From Nocardia nova (GTDB lineage Bacteria > Actinomycetota > Actinomycetes > Mycobacteriales > Mycobacteriaceae), in the NCBI RefSeq assembly GCF_002933465.1, contig NZ_PSZE01000017.1, positions 1-64,000 on the forward strand: DNA of 64,000 nt, written 5' to 3'. The first letter of the stretch is position 1, and each line of letters begins with the position of its first letter. Made by a program: the position numbers and the translations under genes. The notes under the pieces are model-generated. The model was not told the DNA's origin. It did no database searches and saw only the letters and a list, made by a program, of their open reading frames with translations. This document shows positions 50,579 to 59,921 of the stretch, piece by piece.

Positions 50579-51664
50579 ATGGACCTCGCCGGTATCAGCG
50601 TTGTGGACGCACATATCCATCAGTGGGATCCGCTGAACACCCCGCGGGATTTCAGCATGCTGGCGAAACTGTTCCGGTTCGTGCCGGTGCCGGTCGACAA
50701 GGCCGCGCGCCTGGCCCCCAAGCGGGACCGCGATTTCGTCGGCATTCCCGATGCGTATCTGCGGCCGTACCTGCCCGCGGATTATCGCGAAGACCTGGGG
50801 TCGGTGCCGGTGGAGGTGCTGGTGCACATCGAGGTCGAGTGGGCCGGGCGGGCGCCGGACGCCAAGGCCGACGAAACGCGGTGGGTGGCCAGCCTGCCGT
50901 TCGGGGTGGACACCCCGGCGCTGGGCGCGATCATCGGCAGCGGGGATCCGGCGGCGCCCGGATTCGCCGAACTCATCGACAAGCATCAGTCCGCGTCGCC
51001 GCTGTTCCGCGGTATCCGCACCATGGTCGCCCACCATCCGGACCCCGGGGTGCGGTCGTTCTGCCGGGCCGAGGGCGCACTGACCGATTCGGCCTTCCTC
51101 GACGGCTTCGCGGTTCTGGCCGAACGCGGCCTGTCGTTCGAGGCGTGGGTCTACTCGCATCAGATCCCGCAGGTCTCCGCCCTGGCCCGGCGCTATCCCG
51201 AGGTGACCATCGTGCTCAACCATCTCGGCACGCCCGCCGGGATATTCGGCCCGGTCGGCAAGAGCACCGGCACCCAACCGGGCCGGCGCCGCGAACTGTT
51301 CGTGCAGTGGCGCGACGATATCGCCACGCTCGCAACACATCCGAATGTGATGGCGAAGGTCAGTGGGCTGGCCATGCCGATCCTCGGCCATCCGGTGCCG
51401 ATGCGGGGCCTTGCGACCCCCGTCTCCGAGCTGCTGGACCGCACCGCGCCGCTGTTGCACCACGCCTTCGACGTCTTCGGTGCGCAGCGGCTCATCTGGG
51501 GTTCGAATTACCCTGTGGACAAACCGATTACGAGTATCGCCAACAGCGCGCAGGCCGTGATCGACGTCCTGGCCGACCGCGGCGGCAGCGCCGAGGAGCT
51601 CGAGCAGGTCTTCCGCACGAACGCCCAGCGAACCTACGGCATCGACGCGGAACTGCTGGCCTGA
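50579..51664 (+). CDS. amidohydrolase-family protein
   Basis: 361 residues, TIM-barrel metal hydrolase of the amidohydrolase-2 group. VVDAHIHQWDP near residues 8-18 gives the first metal His pair, VLNHLGTPAG a later His, and LIWGSNYPVDKP the Asp-containing loop. Relatives include lactonases and decarboxylases of aromatic acids; the exact substrate is unknown. It starts 84 bases after icmF on the same strand, but no functional link is obvious. A monooxygenase remnant follows directly. Confidence 0.85.
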   Translation: MDLAGISVVDAHIHQWDPLNTPRDFSMLAKLFRFVPVPVDKAARLAPKRDRDFVGIPDAYLRPYLPADYREDLGSVPVEVLVHIEVEWAGRAPDAKADETRWVASLPFGVDTPALGAIIGSGDPAAPGFAELIDKHQSASPLFRGIRTMVAHHPDPGVRSFCRAEGALTDSAFLDGFAVLAERGLSFEAWVYSHQIPQVSALARRYPEVTIVLNHLGTPAGIFGPVGKSTGTQPGRRRELFVQWRDDIATLATHPNVMAKVSGLAMPILGHPVPMRGLATPVSELLDRTAPLLHHAFDVFGAQRLIWGSNYPVDKPITSIANSAQAVIDVLADRGGSAEELEQVFRTNAQRTYGIDAELLA

Positions 51665-51665
51665 G

Positions 51666-51884
51666 GCCGCATACTTCCGGGAAGTGCTCCAACGCCGCGA
51701 CGGACAGGTCTTCTGGCAGGGCAGCTGCGCGGTCTCGAACAGTTACTACTTCGACAAACACGGCGATGTGCCGCTGAAGCCGATGAGCACCGTGGAAGCG
51801 GCGTGGCGCGCTATCCATTTCGACCTCGGCGACTACGTGTTCGCGGGCACCCCGGCTCAGCTGCCGAGCACGCGGGCCAGCTGA
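51666..51884 (+). pseudogene. flavin monooxygenase, C-terminal remnant
   Basis: Starting just after the amidohydrolase stop, the frame reads EAAYFREVLQRRDGQVFWQG, then NSYYFDKHGDVPLKP and WRAIHFDLGDYVF. This matches the last 60 residues of large flavin-dependent (Baeyer-Villiger-like) monooxygenases. Everything upstream of it is missing, and the frame has no proper start. It overlaps the 3' end of the next, convergent gene by 28 bases. A deletion probably fused the tail to the amidohydrolase gene end. Confidence 0.65.
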
Positions 51885-52630
51885 GCGGTCAGCCGCTCGC
51901 GCGCCTCGACCAGCGACGGGCCGTACCAGGTGAGATCGCGCCCGCTCACCAAGGCGACCGGTATGCCCGGAAACGCCTCCGGACCGTCGGTCACGGTGAA
52001 CACGTACGGCTCGTCCGGCAGCACCGCCAGCCGAACGCCCTGTACCAGTTCGGTTTCCGTCACCGTGGGATAGCGTTCGGGACCCGTGGCGTGTACCAGG
52101 TTCAGCCCCAGGCGGCCGGCCAGGTCCGCGGTGAACGTGTCGCGGCCGACCACCATCCATGGCTTACGCCAGATCGGGATCACCGCATCGATCGGCGGGT
52201 TCGGCACGGGCGCGGACCAAGCCGCGCGGGCCTGGTGCAGCCATGACGGCGCCGGGCCACCCAGCGCGATCTCGAACAGCCGCGTCATGGAGGTGAATGC
52301 CTCATCCACTGTGCGAATCCGGGTGACCCACACCGGAATTCCCGCCTCGCGCATCCGCTCGACGTCGAGGCGGCGGTTCTCCTCCTGATTGCACACCACC
52401 AGATCCGGCGCCAGCTCGGCGATCCGGCGCAGATTCGGATTCTTCGTCCCCCGCACCCGTTCGACCGCCAGCTCCGGCGGATGGGTACACCAGTCGGTGG
52501 CGGCGAGCAGCAACTCCGGACGGCTCGCCGCGATCGCCTCGGTCAGCGACGGGACCAGCGAGACCACCCGGCGGACCGGGCGCCGCAGCGCGACCGCGGC
52601 GTTCAGATCGTCGACGAGATCCTCGGACAC
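51857..52630 (-). CDS. helical-backbone metal receptor-like protein (BtuF type)
   Basis: 257 residues. VVSLVPSLTEAIAA and the segment IAELAPDLVVCNQEENR match the helical-backbone metal receptor fold used for vitamin B12 and iron-siderophore binding. Unlike BtuF or FepB there is no signal peptide or lipobox, so it is either cytoplasmic or mis-started. The GTG at 52630 lacks a clear ribosome binding site; a longer frame to 52723 would overlap the SWIM gene. Ligand unknown. It is the last gene of the SNF2-SWIM unit on this strand, 16 bases after the SWIM gene. Confidence 0.75.
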   Translation of the reverse strand: MSEDLVDDLNAAVALRRPVRRVVSLVPSLTEAIAASRPELLLAATDWCTHPPELAVERVRGTKNPNLRRIAELAPDLVVCNQEENRRLDVERMREAGIPVWVTRIRTVDEAFTSMTRLFEIALGGPAPSWLHQARAAWSAPVPNPPIDAVIPIWRKPWMVVGRDTFTADLAGRLGLNLVHATGPERYPTVTETELVQGVRLAVLPDEPYVFTVTDGPEAFPGIPVALVSGRDLTWYGPSLVEARERLTAQLARVLGS

Positions 52631-52646
52631 GAAGCCAGCATATGGG

Positions 52647-53435
52647 CTAACCGGAGCTCTCGAGGGCGCGGTACAGAGCACGGAGTTCCCGCATGCCGGC
52701 CTCGGCGACCGCTTCGTCCGCACTGGTCATCCGCAACGCCTGCCGCAGGGGAATCGGATCGAGGTCCTCGATCGCCGCACGGAACTGCGGTGCCGGCAGC
52801 TCGGGCAGCACGATGTTCTCGCCGTAGATGTCGTCGGAAATCGTCGGGCCGCTGTCGTCCTGCACTCCGCGAATCAGGGTGTCGAGATCGAGGCCACGCA
52901 GGGTCAGCATGATGGCCGGGGACTCGTCGAGGCGTTCGGCCACGATGTAGCACAGCGCGGCGACGTGTTTGCAGGGCCAGCCATCGTCCGGGCAGGTGCA
53001 GGAGAAATCGAGTTCGGCGGCGGTGCCGGGCAGCAACAGCGGGCCGAGTTCCTGCGGCAGGGCGCCGGAGGCGAGCTGGGCGAGCATGCCCGGTGTGCCG
53101 CGGACCTGCTCGACCAGTTCGTCCAGCCGGTCGTCGCGCAACACCCGCAGCGTCAACACCGAGGTGAACGGCCGCGGTTGACTGCCCTGAACCTCGGCGG
53201 CCACCGCCCCGGGCTCGATGTGGTAGCTGACGACCTGTCCCGAGCGCGCGTAGGTGCGCCCCCGGGAGAGCCGGCCGGCGTCCGCGACCTCCTCCACGGC
53301 TTCCAGAAAGGCCCGGCCCCACCAGGTTCGTGCGAAAGAGCCACGGCGGCTGCGTGGTTCGACGCCGCCGCGTACCGGGCGGCGCTTCCCGTAGACGCTG
53401 AAATCGGGGACCGGGTTTTCGGGTGCCGGACTCAT
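52647..53435 (-). CDS. SWIM zinc-finger protein
   Basis: 262 residues. The SWIM motif is clear: FSCTCPDDGWPCKHVAALCY gives the C-x-C...C-x-H metal site at about residues 145-163. The N-terminal part (RSRRGSFARTWWGRAFLEAVEEV) is typical of actinobacterial SWIM proteins paired with SNF2 helicases. It overlaps the helicase gene by four bases (ATGA), so both are made together, presumably for joint action on DNA or protein. Biological role unknown. Confidence 0.9.
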   Translation of the reverse strand: MSPAPENPVPDFSVYGKRRPVRGGVEPRSRRGSFARTWWGRAFLEAVEEVADAGRLSRGRTYARSGQVVSYHIEPGAVAAEVQGSQPRPFTSVLTLRVLRDDRLDELVEQVRGTPGMLAQLASGALPQELGPLLLPGTAAELDFSCTCPDDGWPCKHVAALCYIVAERLDESPAIMLTLRGLDLDTLIRGVQDDSGPTISDDIYGENIVLPELPAPQFRAAIEDLDPIPLRQALRMTSADEAVAEAGMRELRALYRALESSG

Positions 53436-56296
53436 TCGCCGACCGCCTCCGCGCCGAGCATGAACAGATCGCGCAATTCGTCGGTACTCAGTTCGGTGAT
53501 CCAGTTCTCCCCGGTCCCGACGGTGAGACTCGCCAATTCCTGTTTGCCGGTGAGCATATCGTCGATGCGCTCCTCGATGGTGTCGACACAGACCAGTTTG
53601 CGCACCTGCACATCGCGGCGCTGACCGATGCGGAAGGCGCGGTCGGTGGCCTGGTTCTCCACCGCCGGGTTCCACCAGCGATCCAGGTGCACCACGTGAT
53701 TGGCGGCTGTGAGATTGAGCCCCGTACCACCGGCCTTCAGGGACAAAACCATGATGGGCGGTCCGTCGGGCTCGGCGAAGCGTTCCACCATCCCGTCGCG
53801 GCGCTTCTTGGCGACACCGCCGTGCAGGAACGGGATCGCGGTGCCGAACCGCTCGCTCAGATACGGCGTAATCAGATCGCCGAATTCCCGGAACTGGGTG
53901 AACAGCAGCGCCCGCTCCCCCTCGGCCAGCACCGACTCCAGCACATCCTCGACCAGCGCCAGCTTCCCGGAGCGGTGGCGCCCCCGCCGCAGCAGCGCCG
54001 ACCCGTCGCCGAGGTAGTGCGCGGGATGGTTGCACACCTGTTTCAGCCTGGTGAGCGCGGCCAGAACCGCACCCCGGCGAGCCATGTTCACCGCGCTGGA
54101 GCCGGTGGCCCGGGAAGCCTTCAGCTGCGCGAGCATATCGTCGACCACCGCCTGATACAGCGCGGCCTGCTCGACCGTGAGGTTGGCGCGCACCGTCATC
54201 TCGAACTTCTCCGGCAGATCCGAGATGACCGCGGGATCGGTTTTCACCCGGCGCAGGACGAACGGTGCGGTGACGGCGCGCAGGCGGCTGACGGCGTTCT
54301 CGTCGTGTTCGCGTTCGATCGGCACCGCGAAGCGGGCATGGAATTCCGACGGTTTGCCCAGCACGTTCGGCGCCGCGAAATCGAGAATCGACCGCAATTC
54401 CTCGAGCCGGTTCTCCACCGGAGTTCCGGTCAGCGCCAGCCGGTGCCGGGCCGGAATCGCGCGGGCGGCGCGGGCCTGACGGGTGCCGGCGTTCTTGATG
54501 TGCTGGGCCTCGTCGAGGACGACATGTTCCCAGGGCTGGCGCTTCAACTCCTCCACATCGCGCGCCAGCAGCGCGTAGGTGGTGAGCACCAGATCGGAAT
54601 CGGCCACGGCCGCATCCAATTCCGGACCGGAGCGGCGTGACGAGCCGTGATGCACCAGCACCCGCAGCCCTGGGGCGAAGCGTTCGGCTTCGCGTTGCCA
54701 GTTGCCGACCACCGACATCGGGCACACCAGCAGGGTCGGCCCCGGGACGGAAGCGGTTGCGGGACTCTCGTTCTCGTGCAGGAGTAGCGCGAGCACCTGC
54801 ACCGTCTTACCGAGGCCCATATCGTCGGCGAGAATGGCGCCGCAGCCGAGACGGCTCATCGTCGCGAGCCACGACAGTCCGCGCAGCTGGTAGGGGCGCA
54901 ACTGCGCCTTCAAGCCGGCGGGCGGGTCGACCGGATCGCCGGAGTGGACTCCGTCGAACAGTTCGCGAACCCAGCCGGTCGCCGTGACCTCCTCGATCGG
55001 CACCTGGCGCACCTGCGTGGCCGCGATCTCGCCGAGCAACTGGGTCAGGGTCGCCGGGCGCTCGTCGACCTTGCCCTCCAGATAGGCCGCCGCGGCGGCC
55101 AGGCTGCGTTGATCGGCCTGCACCCAGTGGCCGCGCAACCGCACCAGATCCGATTTGGCTTGGATGAGCCGGCCCATTTCCGCCGGCGTGAGGACGGTAT
55201 CGCCCAGGGCCAGTTCCCAGCGGTAGGAGAGCAGCCCGCTGAGTCCGACCGCGGTTTCGGTGGCTGCCGGGGACTGCACCCGCAAGCGCATACTCGGCGA
55301 CACGATGCGCCATGCGCGCGGCAGCATCAGGTGCACACCCGCCGAACGCAATTCGTGCGCAGCGTGGGCGACCAGCTCCTGCACCACCGGCGTCGGGAGT
55401 AGAAAGTCCATCCCGTACGGATCGCGCGGGACCTGCTGTAACCGCGGGTAGGCCTGGATCGCGGCCGCCACCTTCTCTCCGGCGAGCCGGATCAACGCCG
55501 GGTCGCCCTGGATCGGAACCGGTTGCGGCGCTTCGCCTTCCGAACGGAGACAGACTTCGAGCCGCCACAGGGCGTCGACCGCCTGCGGGTCGTCGTCGGG
55601 ATCGTCGTCCGGTTCGAGCAGGCGCAGCACCAGTTCGGGCTCGCCGGCGGTGAGGCTCGCGCGCCACTCGTCGAGCACCGAGGCCACCCGGTGCGATCCC
55701 GATTCCAGCGGGACCTCCGCGACCAGCGCGGCTGTCAGCGGATGCGAGGGTTCCCGGACGCTCAGCTCGAGCCGGACGAGCGGGTCGGCGAGTTCGGCGA
55801 CGAAAACCTCGAGGATCGAGGCCGCGGACCGCGCATCCGGCACCCGCAGCGCCGGCGGCATCGCCGCGGCGAGTTCGGCCAGCCAGGCCCGCTGCCGCCG
55901 CCCGCCGACCAGCCGCCACCGCACCCACCACTCGCCGTCGGCGCGATGCAGCTCGGGCACGATCCGCCCCGCCCGCACCCAGCGCCGCAGTCCCCGGGCC
56001 GCATGCGCGAGAAACCGCAGATCCGCCGCTACCGTTGTCTCGGGCAGCGGCTGGGTGAGCACCTGGGCGGCCACCTCCGGCGCCAGGGCGTGCCCCCGCA
56101 CCTCGGCGACCTCCGGCCCGGAATCTCCCGCCACCAGGACCCGCACCCGATGCCGAAACCGCGCAGTCCGCGCTATCGTCCCCAGCGGATCGGGCAGCTC
56201 ACCCCCTGTGTCCAGCTGTGCCGCCGCCCCGGGCGGGCGCCAGAGCACCAACCCCGATCCGGGCGACCACAAACCGTGCAGCATGTCCCCATCCAA
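53432..56296 (-). CDS. SNF2-family DEAD/H-box helicase
   Basis: 954 residues. An N-terminal associated domain of about 450 residues is followed by the ATPase: motif I DDMGLGKTVQVL, motif II LDEAQHIKN, and in the second lobe AGGTGLNLTAANHVVHLDRWWNPAVENQATDR split across motifs V-VI with the QATDRAFRIGQ arginine fingers. SNF2 enzymes move along double-stranded DNA without full unwinding. In actinobacteria this pairs with a SWIM protein, as here. Possible role in DNA repair or transcription, not established. Confidence 0.93.
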   Translation of the reverse strand: MDGDMLHGLWSPGSGLVLWRPPGAAAQLDTGGELPDPLGTIARTARFRHRVRVLVAGDSGPEVAEVRGHALAPEVAAQVLTQPLPETTVAADLRFLAHAARGLRRWVRAGRIVPELHRADGEWWVRWRLVGGRRQRAWLAELAAAMPPALRVPDARSAASILEVFVAELADPLVRLELSVREPSHPLTAALVAEVPLESGSHRVASVLDEWRASLTAGEPELVLRLLEPDDDPDDDPQAVDALWRLEVCLRSEGEAPQPVPIQGDPALIRLAGEKVAAAIQAYPRLQQVPRDPYGMDFLLPTPVVQELVAHAAHELRSAGVHLMLPRAWRIVSPSMRLRVQSPAATETAVGLSGLLSYRWELALGDTVLTPAEMGRLIQAKSDLVRLRGHWVQADQRSLAAAAAYLEGKVDERPATLTQLLGEIAATQVRQVPIEEVTATGWVRELFDGVHSGDPVDPPAGLKAQLRPYQLRGLSWLATMSRLGCGAILADDMGLGKTVQVLALLLHENESPATASVPGPTLLVCPMSVVGNWQREAERFAPGLRVLVHHGSSRRSGPELDAAVADSDLVLTTYALLARDVEELKRQPWEHVVLDEAQHIKNAGTRQARAARAIPARHRLALTGTPVENRLEELRSILDFAAPNVLGKPSEFHARFAVPIEREHDENAVSRLRAVTAPFVLRRVKTDPAVISDLPEKFEMTVRANLTVEQAALYQAVVDDMLAQLKASRATGSSAVNMARRGAVLAALTRLKQVCNHPAHYLGDGSALLRRGRHRSGKLALVEDVLESVLAEGERALLFTQFREFGDLITPYLSERFGTAIPFLHGGVAKKRRDGMVERFAEPDGPPIMVLSLKAGGTGLNLTAANHVVHLDRWWNPAVENQATDRAFRIGQRRDVQVRKLVCVDTIEERIDDMLTGKQELASLTVGTGENWITELSTDELRDLFMLGAEAVGE

Positions 56297-56592
56297 TCAG
56301 CCTCCACCGACACACCCGGCCGTGTCCGGCACGGAGGCGAGCGCGTGCCGTTCGGCACCGGACTGGCCCGGTGTATATCCGATCTGTCTATCCGATCGGC
56401 CGCGGGCGTGGTGGTGCGCTGCGCGGACGGATCGGCGCAACAGCACCTGCACGGCGGCGAGGAGCGCACAGACGGCGCGTGCGGGTAGTGCCCGGCCGTA
56501 CCGCAGCGCGCTATCCGGACGTATCGAACGAACGCACCCTGTGCATGGCTTCCGGTGCGGAAGTTGTCGGGCGGGGTCGGTAGATCTGGGTC

Positions 56593-57294
56593 ATGCGGTG
56601 GGGACGGGGGTTCGGATGGGCGGCGGGGATCGTCGTGCTGGCGACCGTGGCGGCGTGTGGGGTGTTCGGCGGGCCGGAGCCGGCGCCGGGGAGTCCGAGC
56701 CGAGCCCGGATCGAGCAGTTGCTGGGGGCGGTGGCCGTGGTGGCGCGGCGGCCGCATCCGGGCGGGTACGACCGGGACTGCGGAGCGGGGCACGGATGCG
56801 TATTCGGGCCGGCGTGGTCGGACGATCAGGACGGGCCGGGCGGCCACGACGGGTGCGATTCGCGCAACGGAGTGCTGGCACGGCAGCTGCGCGAGGTGCG
56901 ATTCCGGCCGGGTACACACGACTGTGTGGTGCTCGCGGGCACGCTGCGGGATCCGTACACCGGCCGCTGGATCACCTTCGACAAGGCGCGGGCCCGGGAG
57001 GTGCAGATCGACCACGTCTACCCGCTGGCCGCCGCCTGGGATATGGGTGCGGCGGCCTGGTCGCCCGAGCAGCGGGTGCGCTTCGCCAACGACATCGAAT
57101 TCAATCTGCTGGCCGTCGACGGCCCGGCCAATATGGACAAAGGCGATCGCACCCCCGCCGACTGGCTTCCACCCGCCGGCGCCTATCACTGCTTCTACGC
57201 CGGCAAATACCTCACCACGGCTGCGCAGTACGGCCTGCCCATCACCGAAGCCGACCACACCACGCTCGCCCGTATAGCCCGGCAGTGTCCCTGA
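56593..57294 (+). CDS. secreted HNH (DUF1524-type) nuclease lipoprotein
   Basis: 233 residues. A signal peptide ends in VAAC, a lipobox. The catalytic region has REVQIDHVYPLAAAWDMGA, with the HNH-type His, and RFANDIEFNLLAVDGPANMDKGDRTPADWLPP, with the later Asn and His-equivalent positions. Cys pairs CGAGHGC and HDGC/HDC may form disulfides. Likely an extracellular DNase for nutrient use or defence against foreign DNA. Stands alone. Confidence 0.85.
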   Translation: MRWGRGFGWAAGIVVLATVAACGVFGGPEPAPGSPSRARIEQLLGAVAVVARRPHPGGYDRDCGAGHGCVFGPAWSDDQDGPGGHDGCDSRNGVLARQLREVRFRPGTHDCVVLAGTLRDPYTGRWITFDKARAREVQIDHVYPLAAAWDMGAAAWSPEQRVRFANDIEFNLLAVDGPANMDKGDRTPADWLPPAGAYHCFYAGKYLTTAAQYGLPITEADHTTLARIARQCP

Positions 57295-57483
57295 TGCGAC
57301 AACCCGCCGGTGGGGCCACGGCACGCAGCTACCGTCGCCACCGGTCGGCCCGGACCTTGGGAAGTCGGCCCGGCGGCCGGTCGGGCGTGCGCGGCGGCCG
57401 GACGAGACGGCACGGTCGGCGATGGCGTCGTCGAGCCGGGGAGCTCGGCGCATACCCGCGAACCGTGTGCCGAGCCGGTAGCA

Positions 57484-58152
57484 CTATTCGCCGGAGTCCA
57501 GGCGTCGGAGTAGCCGCTGGGCGGCGGCGCGCAGCACGGCCGGGTCGTCGGTGACACCGAGTACCCGCAGCGCGGCATCGGGGATGGTGGTTTCCGCGTA
57601 GTCGGGTGCGGCGCCCTCGTCGGAGCGAATGTTGATGACCATTTCCACCATCCGGAAGGGCAGGACGTGCGCGCCGGGGACGCCGGCGGGTGCGTCCTCG
57701 ATCGCCGCCGCCGCCAGTTCCTCGTAGTGGCGGCGCAACCGGGACCGGCGGCTGCGGAAGTCGGCGAATCGGTCGCTGCGCAGTTCGGGCAGCAGATACA
57801 GCGCACCGAGATTCCATTTGGCGGCGCACAACTGGCGCACGTCGGCCCGTGCCAGTGCGTACAGCCGCACCGCGGCCGGATCGGGTTCGGCACGCAACCG
57901 CTCGGCCAATTCCAGTGGGCCGGTGATGGTTTCGGCGAGGAGCGCGTCCAGGATGTCGTCCTTGGCGGCGAAGTGGTGATAGAGCGACGCCTGCCGGATA
58001 CCGACCGCGTCGGCGATGCCGCGCGTGGAGGTGCTGCCGTACCCGTTGGCCGTGAACAATTCCGCTGCGGCGTCGAGGATCTCGGCGCGCGGTGTCCGCC
58101 CGCGACGGCTGCGCTGATCGGCGCGAGGACGGCCCGGACCCAGGTGTGTCAC
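57484..58152 (-). CDS. TetR-family regulator of the urea/guanidine operon
   Basis: 222 residues. Helix-turn-helix EILDAAAELFTANGYGSTSTRGIADAVGIRQASLYHHFAAKD split over about residues 23-65, then a TetR ligand domain. GTG 58152 is the start; the longer frame is not supported. It is divergent from the permease gene, and the gap has two related dyads. It probably represses the operon until substrate is present. Confidence 0.9.
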   Translation of the reverse strand: MTHLGPGRPRADQRSRRGRTPRAEILDAAAELFTANGYGSTSTRGIADAVGIRQASLYHHFAAKDDILDALLAETITGPLELAERLRAEPDPAAVRLYALARADVRQLCAAKWNLGALYLLPELRSDRFADFRSRRSRLRRHYEELAAAAIEDAPAGVPGAHVLPFRMVEMVINIRSDEGAAPDYAETTIPDAALRVLGVTDDPAVLRAAAQRLLRRLDSGE

Positions 58153-58230
58153 CGTCTCATCCTGCCATCGCCATCGCCGCGCGGACCGGCACCGTACCGC
58201 GCACCGCGTCCCACCTGCGGTTGTGAAATA

Positions 58231-58246
58231 TCTGTCACTCGACAGA
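58231..58246. promoter_or_regulatory. operator TCTGTC-ACTC-GACAGA
   Basis: Perfect 6-4-6 palindrome between the TetR gene and the permease gene. A second, imperfect copy CTGTC-ACCT-GATAG lies at 58327-58340. Confidence 0.6.
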
Positions 58247-58326
58247 AATACCGGCAACGCAGACGTTACGCGGGTTACCGCAAGCGATACACGGCCGTCA
58301 CCGAAAGCGCGATCCCGCCCGCAAAA

Positions 58327-58340
58327 CTGTCACCTGATAG
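58327..58340. promoter_or_regulatory. second operator CTGTC-ACCT-GATAG
   Basis: Shares CTGTCAC with operator 1 and ends 29 bases before the permease start, where a repressor would block transcription. Confidence 0.5.
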
Positions 58341-58369
58341 ATATTGGCCGCGACGCCGAAGGACAGCCC

Positions 58370-59893
58370 ATGGCCATCGCACTCGATCCCCCCTCGCAAT
58401 CCCCGATCGGTGACAGCGCCGATCTCGAACGTTTCGGATATCAGCCGGTGCTGCATCGCAAACTCGGCCGTTACGCCTCGTTCGCCGCGGGATTCTCCTT
58501 CGTCTCGATCCTCACCACCATCTTCCAATTCTTCGGATTCGGTTACGGATTCGGCGGCGGCGCGTTCTTCTGGACCTGGCCGATCGTGTTCGCCGGCCAG
58601 TTCCTCGTCGCGCTGAATTTCGCGGAACTCGCCGCGCGCTATCCCATCTCGGGCTGCATCTACCAGTGGTCGCGCCGGCTCGCCGGTGAGGTGGTCGGCT
58701 GGTTCGCGGGCTGGATGATGATCATCGCGCAGGTCGTCACCGCCGCCGCGGCCGCCATCGCCCTGCAGGTGGTCCTGCCCTCGATCTGGAGCGGCTTCCA
58801 GCTGGTCGGCACCGATACCGCCCTCACCTCCACCGACGGCGCGGCGAACGCGGTCCTGCTGGGCAGCGTGCTGCTGGTGATCACGACGGTGATCAATGTG
58901 ATCGGCATCGATCTGATGGCCCGGATCAACTCGATCGGCGTCACCGTCGAAATCGTCGGTGTACTCGCCGTCATCGCCCTGTTCTTCACCCATACCGAAC
59001 GCGGCGCCGATGTGGTTCTGCAGACCGACCAAGCGGCGCCCGGCCCGTACTGGGCGGCGTTTCTGGTCTCCGGCTTGATGGCCGCCTATGTGATGGTCGG
59101 ATTCGATTCCGCCGGAGAACTCTCCGAAGAGACCAAGAATCCGCGCCGGGTCGCACCGCGGACCATCCTGCTGGCGCTCGCCGCCTCCGCCCTCGGCGGC
59201 GGCCTGCTCCTGCTGGGCGCGTTGATGGCCGCACCGAGCGTCAGCGATGGCCACCTGGCCACCGACGGACTGGCCTACGTGATCACCGCCAAACTCGACA
59301 GTCCGGCCGGCACCGTGCTGCTGGGCTGTGTCGCGGTGGCGATCACGGTGTGCACCTTGGCCATTCAGACGGCGGGTTCACGACTGATCTTCTCGATGGC
59401 CCGCGACGGCCGCCTGCCGTTCGCGTCCCGGCTGGCCGCCGTGCACCCGCGCTTCGGCACCCCGATCCTGCCCGCGGTGATCATCGGCGTGCTCGCCGTG
59501 GCGCTACTGGTGGTGAACCTCGGCAACGCCGCGCTGTTCGCGACGCTGGCCAGCGTCTGCATCGTGACGCTGTACGTGGCATATCTGCTGGTCACCGTGC
59601 CACTGCTGATCCGGCGGCTGCGCGGGCTGCCCGCCGCCGAACCCGGCCTGTTCTCGCTGGGTCGCTACGGCATCGCGGTGAACGTCGCGGCGGTGGTGTG
59701 GGGCATCGCGATGGCGGTGAACCTGGCCTGGCCGCGCGCGGAAGTGTACACGCCCGCCGGTGGCGGCTGGTGGATGCGCTGGGCCGCGCCGCTGTTCCTG
59801 CTCCTGACCGTCGCGGTGGGCGCGGTGGTGCACCGCATCGTCACACCCCGCGCCGCGGCTGCCGAGGCCCGGCCCGCGCCGCAACCCGCCTGA
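58370..59893 (+). CDS. APC-family permease (urea/guanidine operon)
   Basis: 507 residues with about 12 transmembrane helices. The amino acid/polyamine/organocation pattern is clear from FSFVSILTTIFQFFGFGYGFG in helix 1 and MVGFDSAGELSEETKNPRRVAP after helix 6. Permeases of this type sit in urea carboxylase operons and probably import the nitrogen substrate (urea, guanidine or related). ATG 58370 has GAAGGA upstream. First gene of the operon, followed 28 bases later by the DUF1989 genes. Confidence 0.9.
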   Translation: MAIALDPPSQSPIGDSADLERFGYQPVLHRKLGRYASFAAGFSFVSILTTIFQFFGFGYGFGGGAFFWTWPIVFAGQFLVALNFAELAARYPISGCIYQWSRRLAGEVVGWFAGWMMIIAQVVTAAAAAIALQVVLPSIWSGFQLVGTDTALTSTDGAANAVLLGSVLLVITTVINVIGIDLMARINSIGVTVEIVGVLAVIALFFTHTERGADVVLQTDQAAPGPYWAAFLVSGLMAAYVMVGFDSAGELSEETKNPRRVAPRTILLALAASALGGGLLLLGALMAAPSVSDGHLATDGLAYVITAKLDSPAGTVLLGCVAVAITVCTLAIQTAGSRLIFSMARDGRLPFASRLAAVHPRFGTPILPAVIIGVLAVALLVVNLGNAALFATLASVCIVTLYVAYLLVTVPLLIRRLRGLPAAEPGLFSLGRYGIAVNVAAVVWGIAMAVNLAWPRAEVYTPAGGGWWMRWAAPLFLLLTVAVGAVVHRIVTPRAAAAEARPAPQPA

Positions 59894-59921
59894 CCTTTCC
59901 ATCCGACTGCGAGGAGACCCC

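Noticed and set aside
48002-51463. 1153-codon minus-strand frame opposite icmF and the amidohydrolase
   Set aside because: Spans two unrelated genes on the other strand; composition is a codon-bias shadow.
58153-58369. Guanidine riboswitch upstream of the permease
   Set aside because: The gap contains TetR-type palindromes and no recognisable ykkC-type conserved elements; too short and unstructured by eye.
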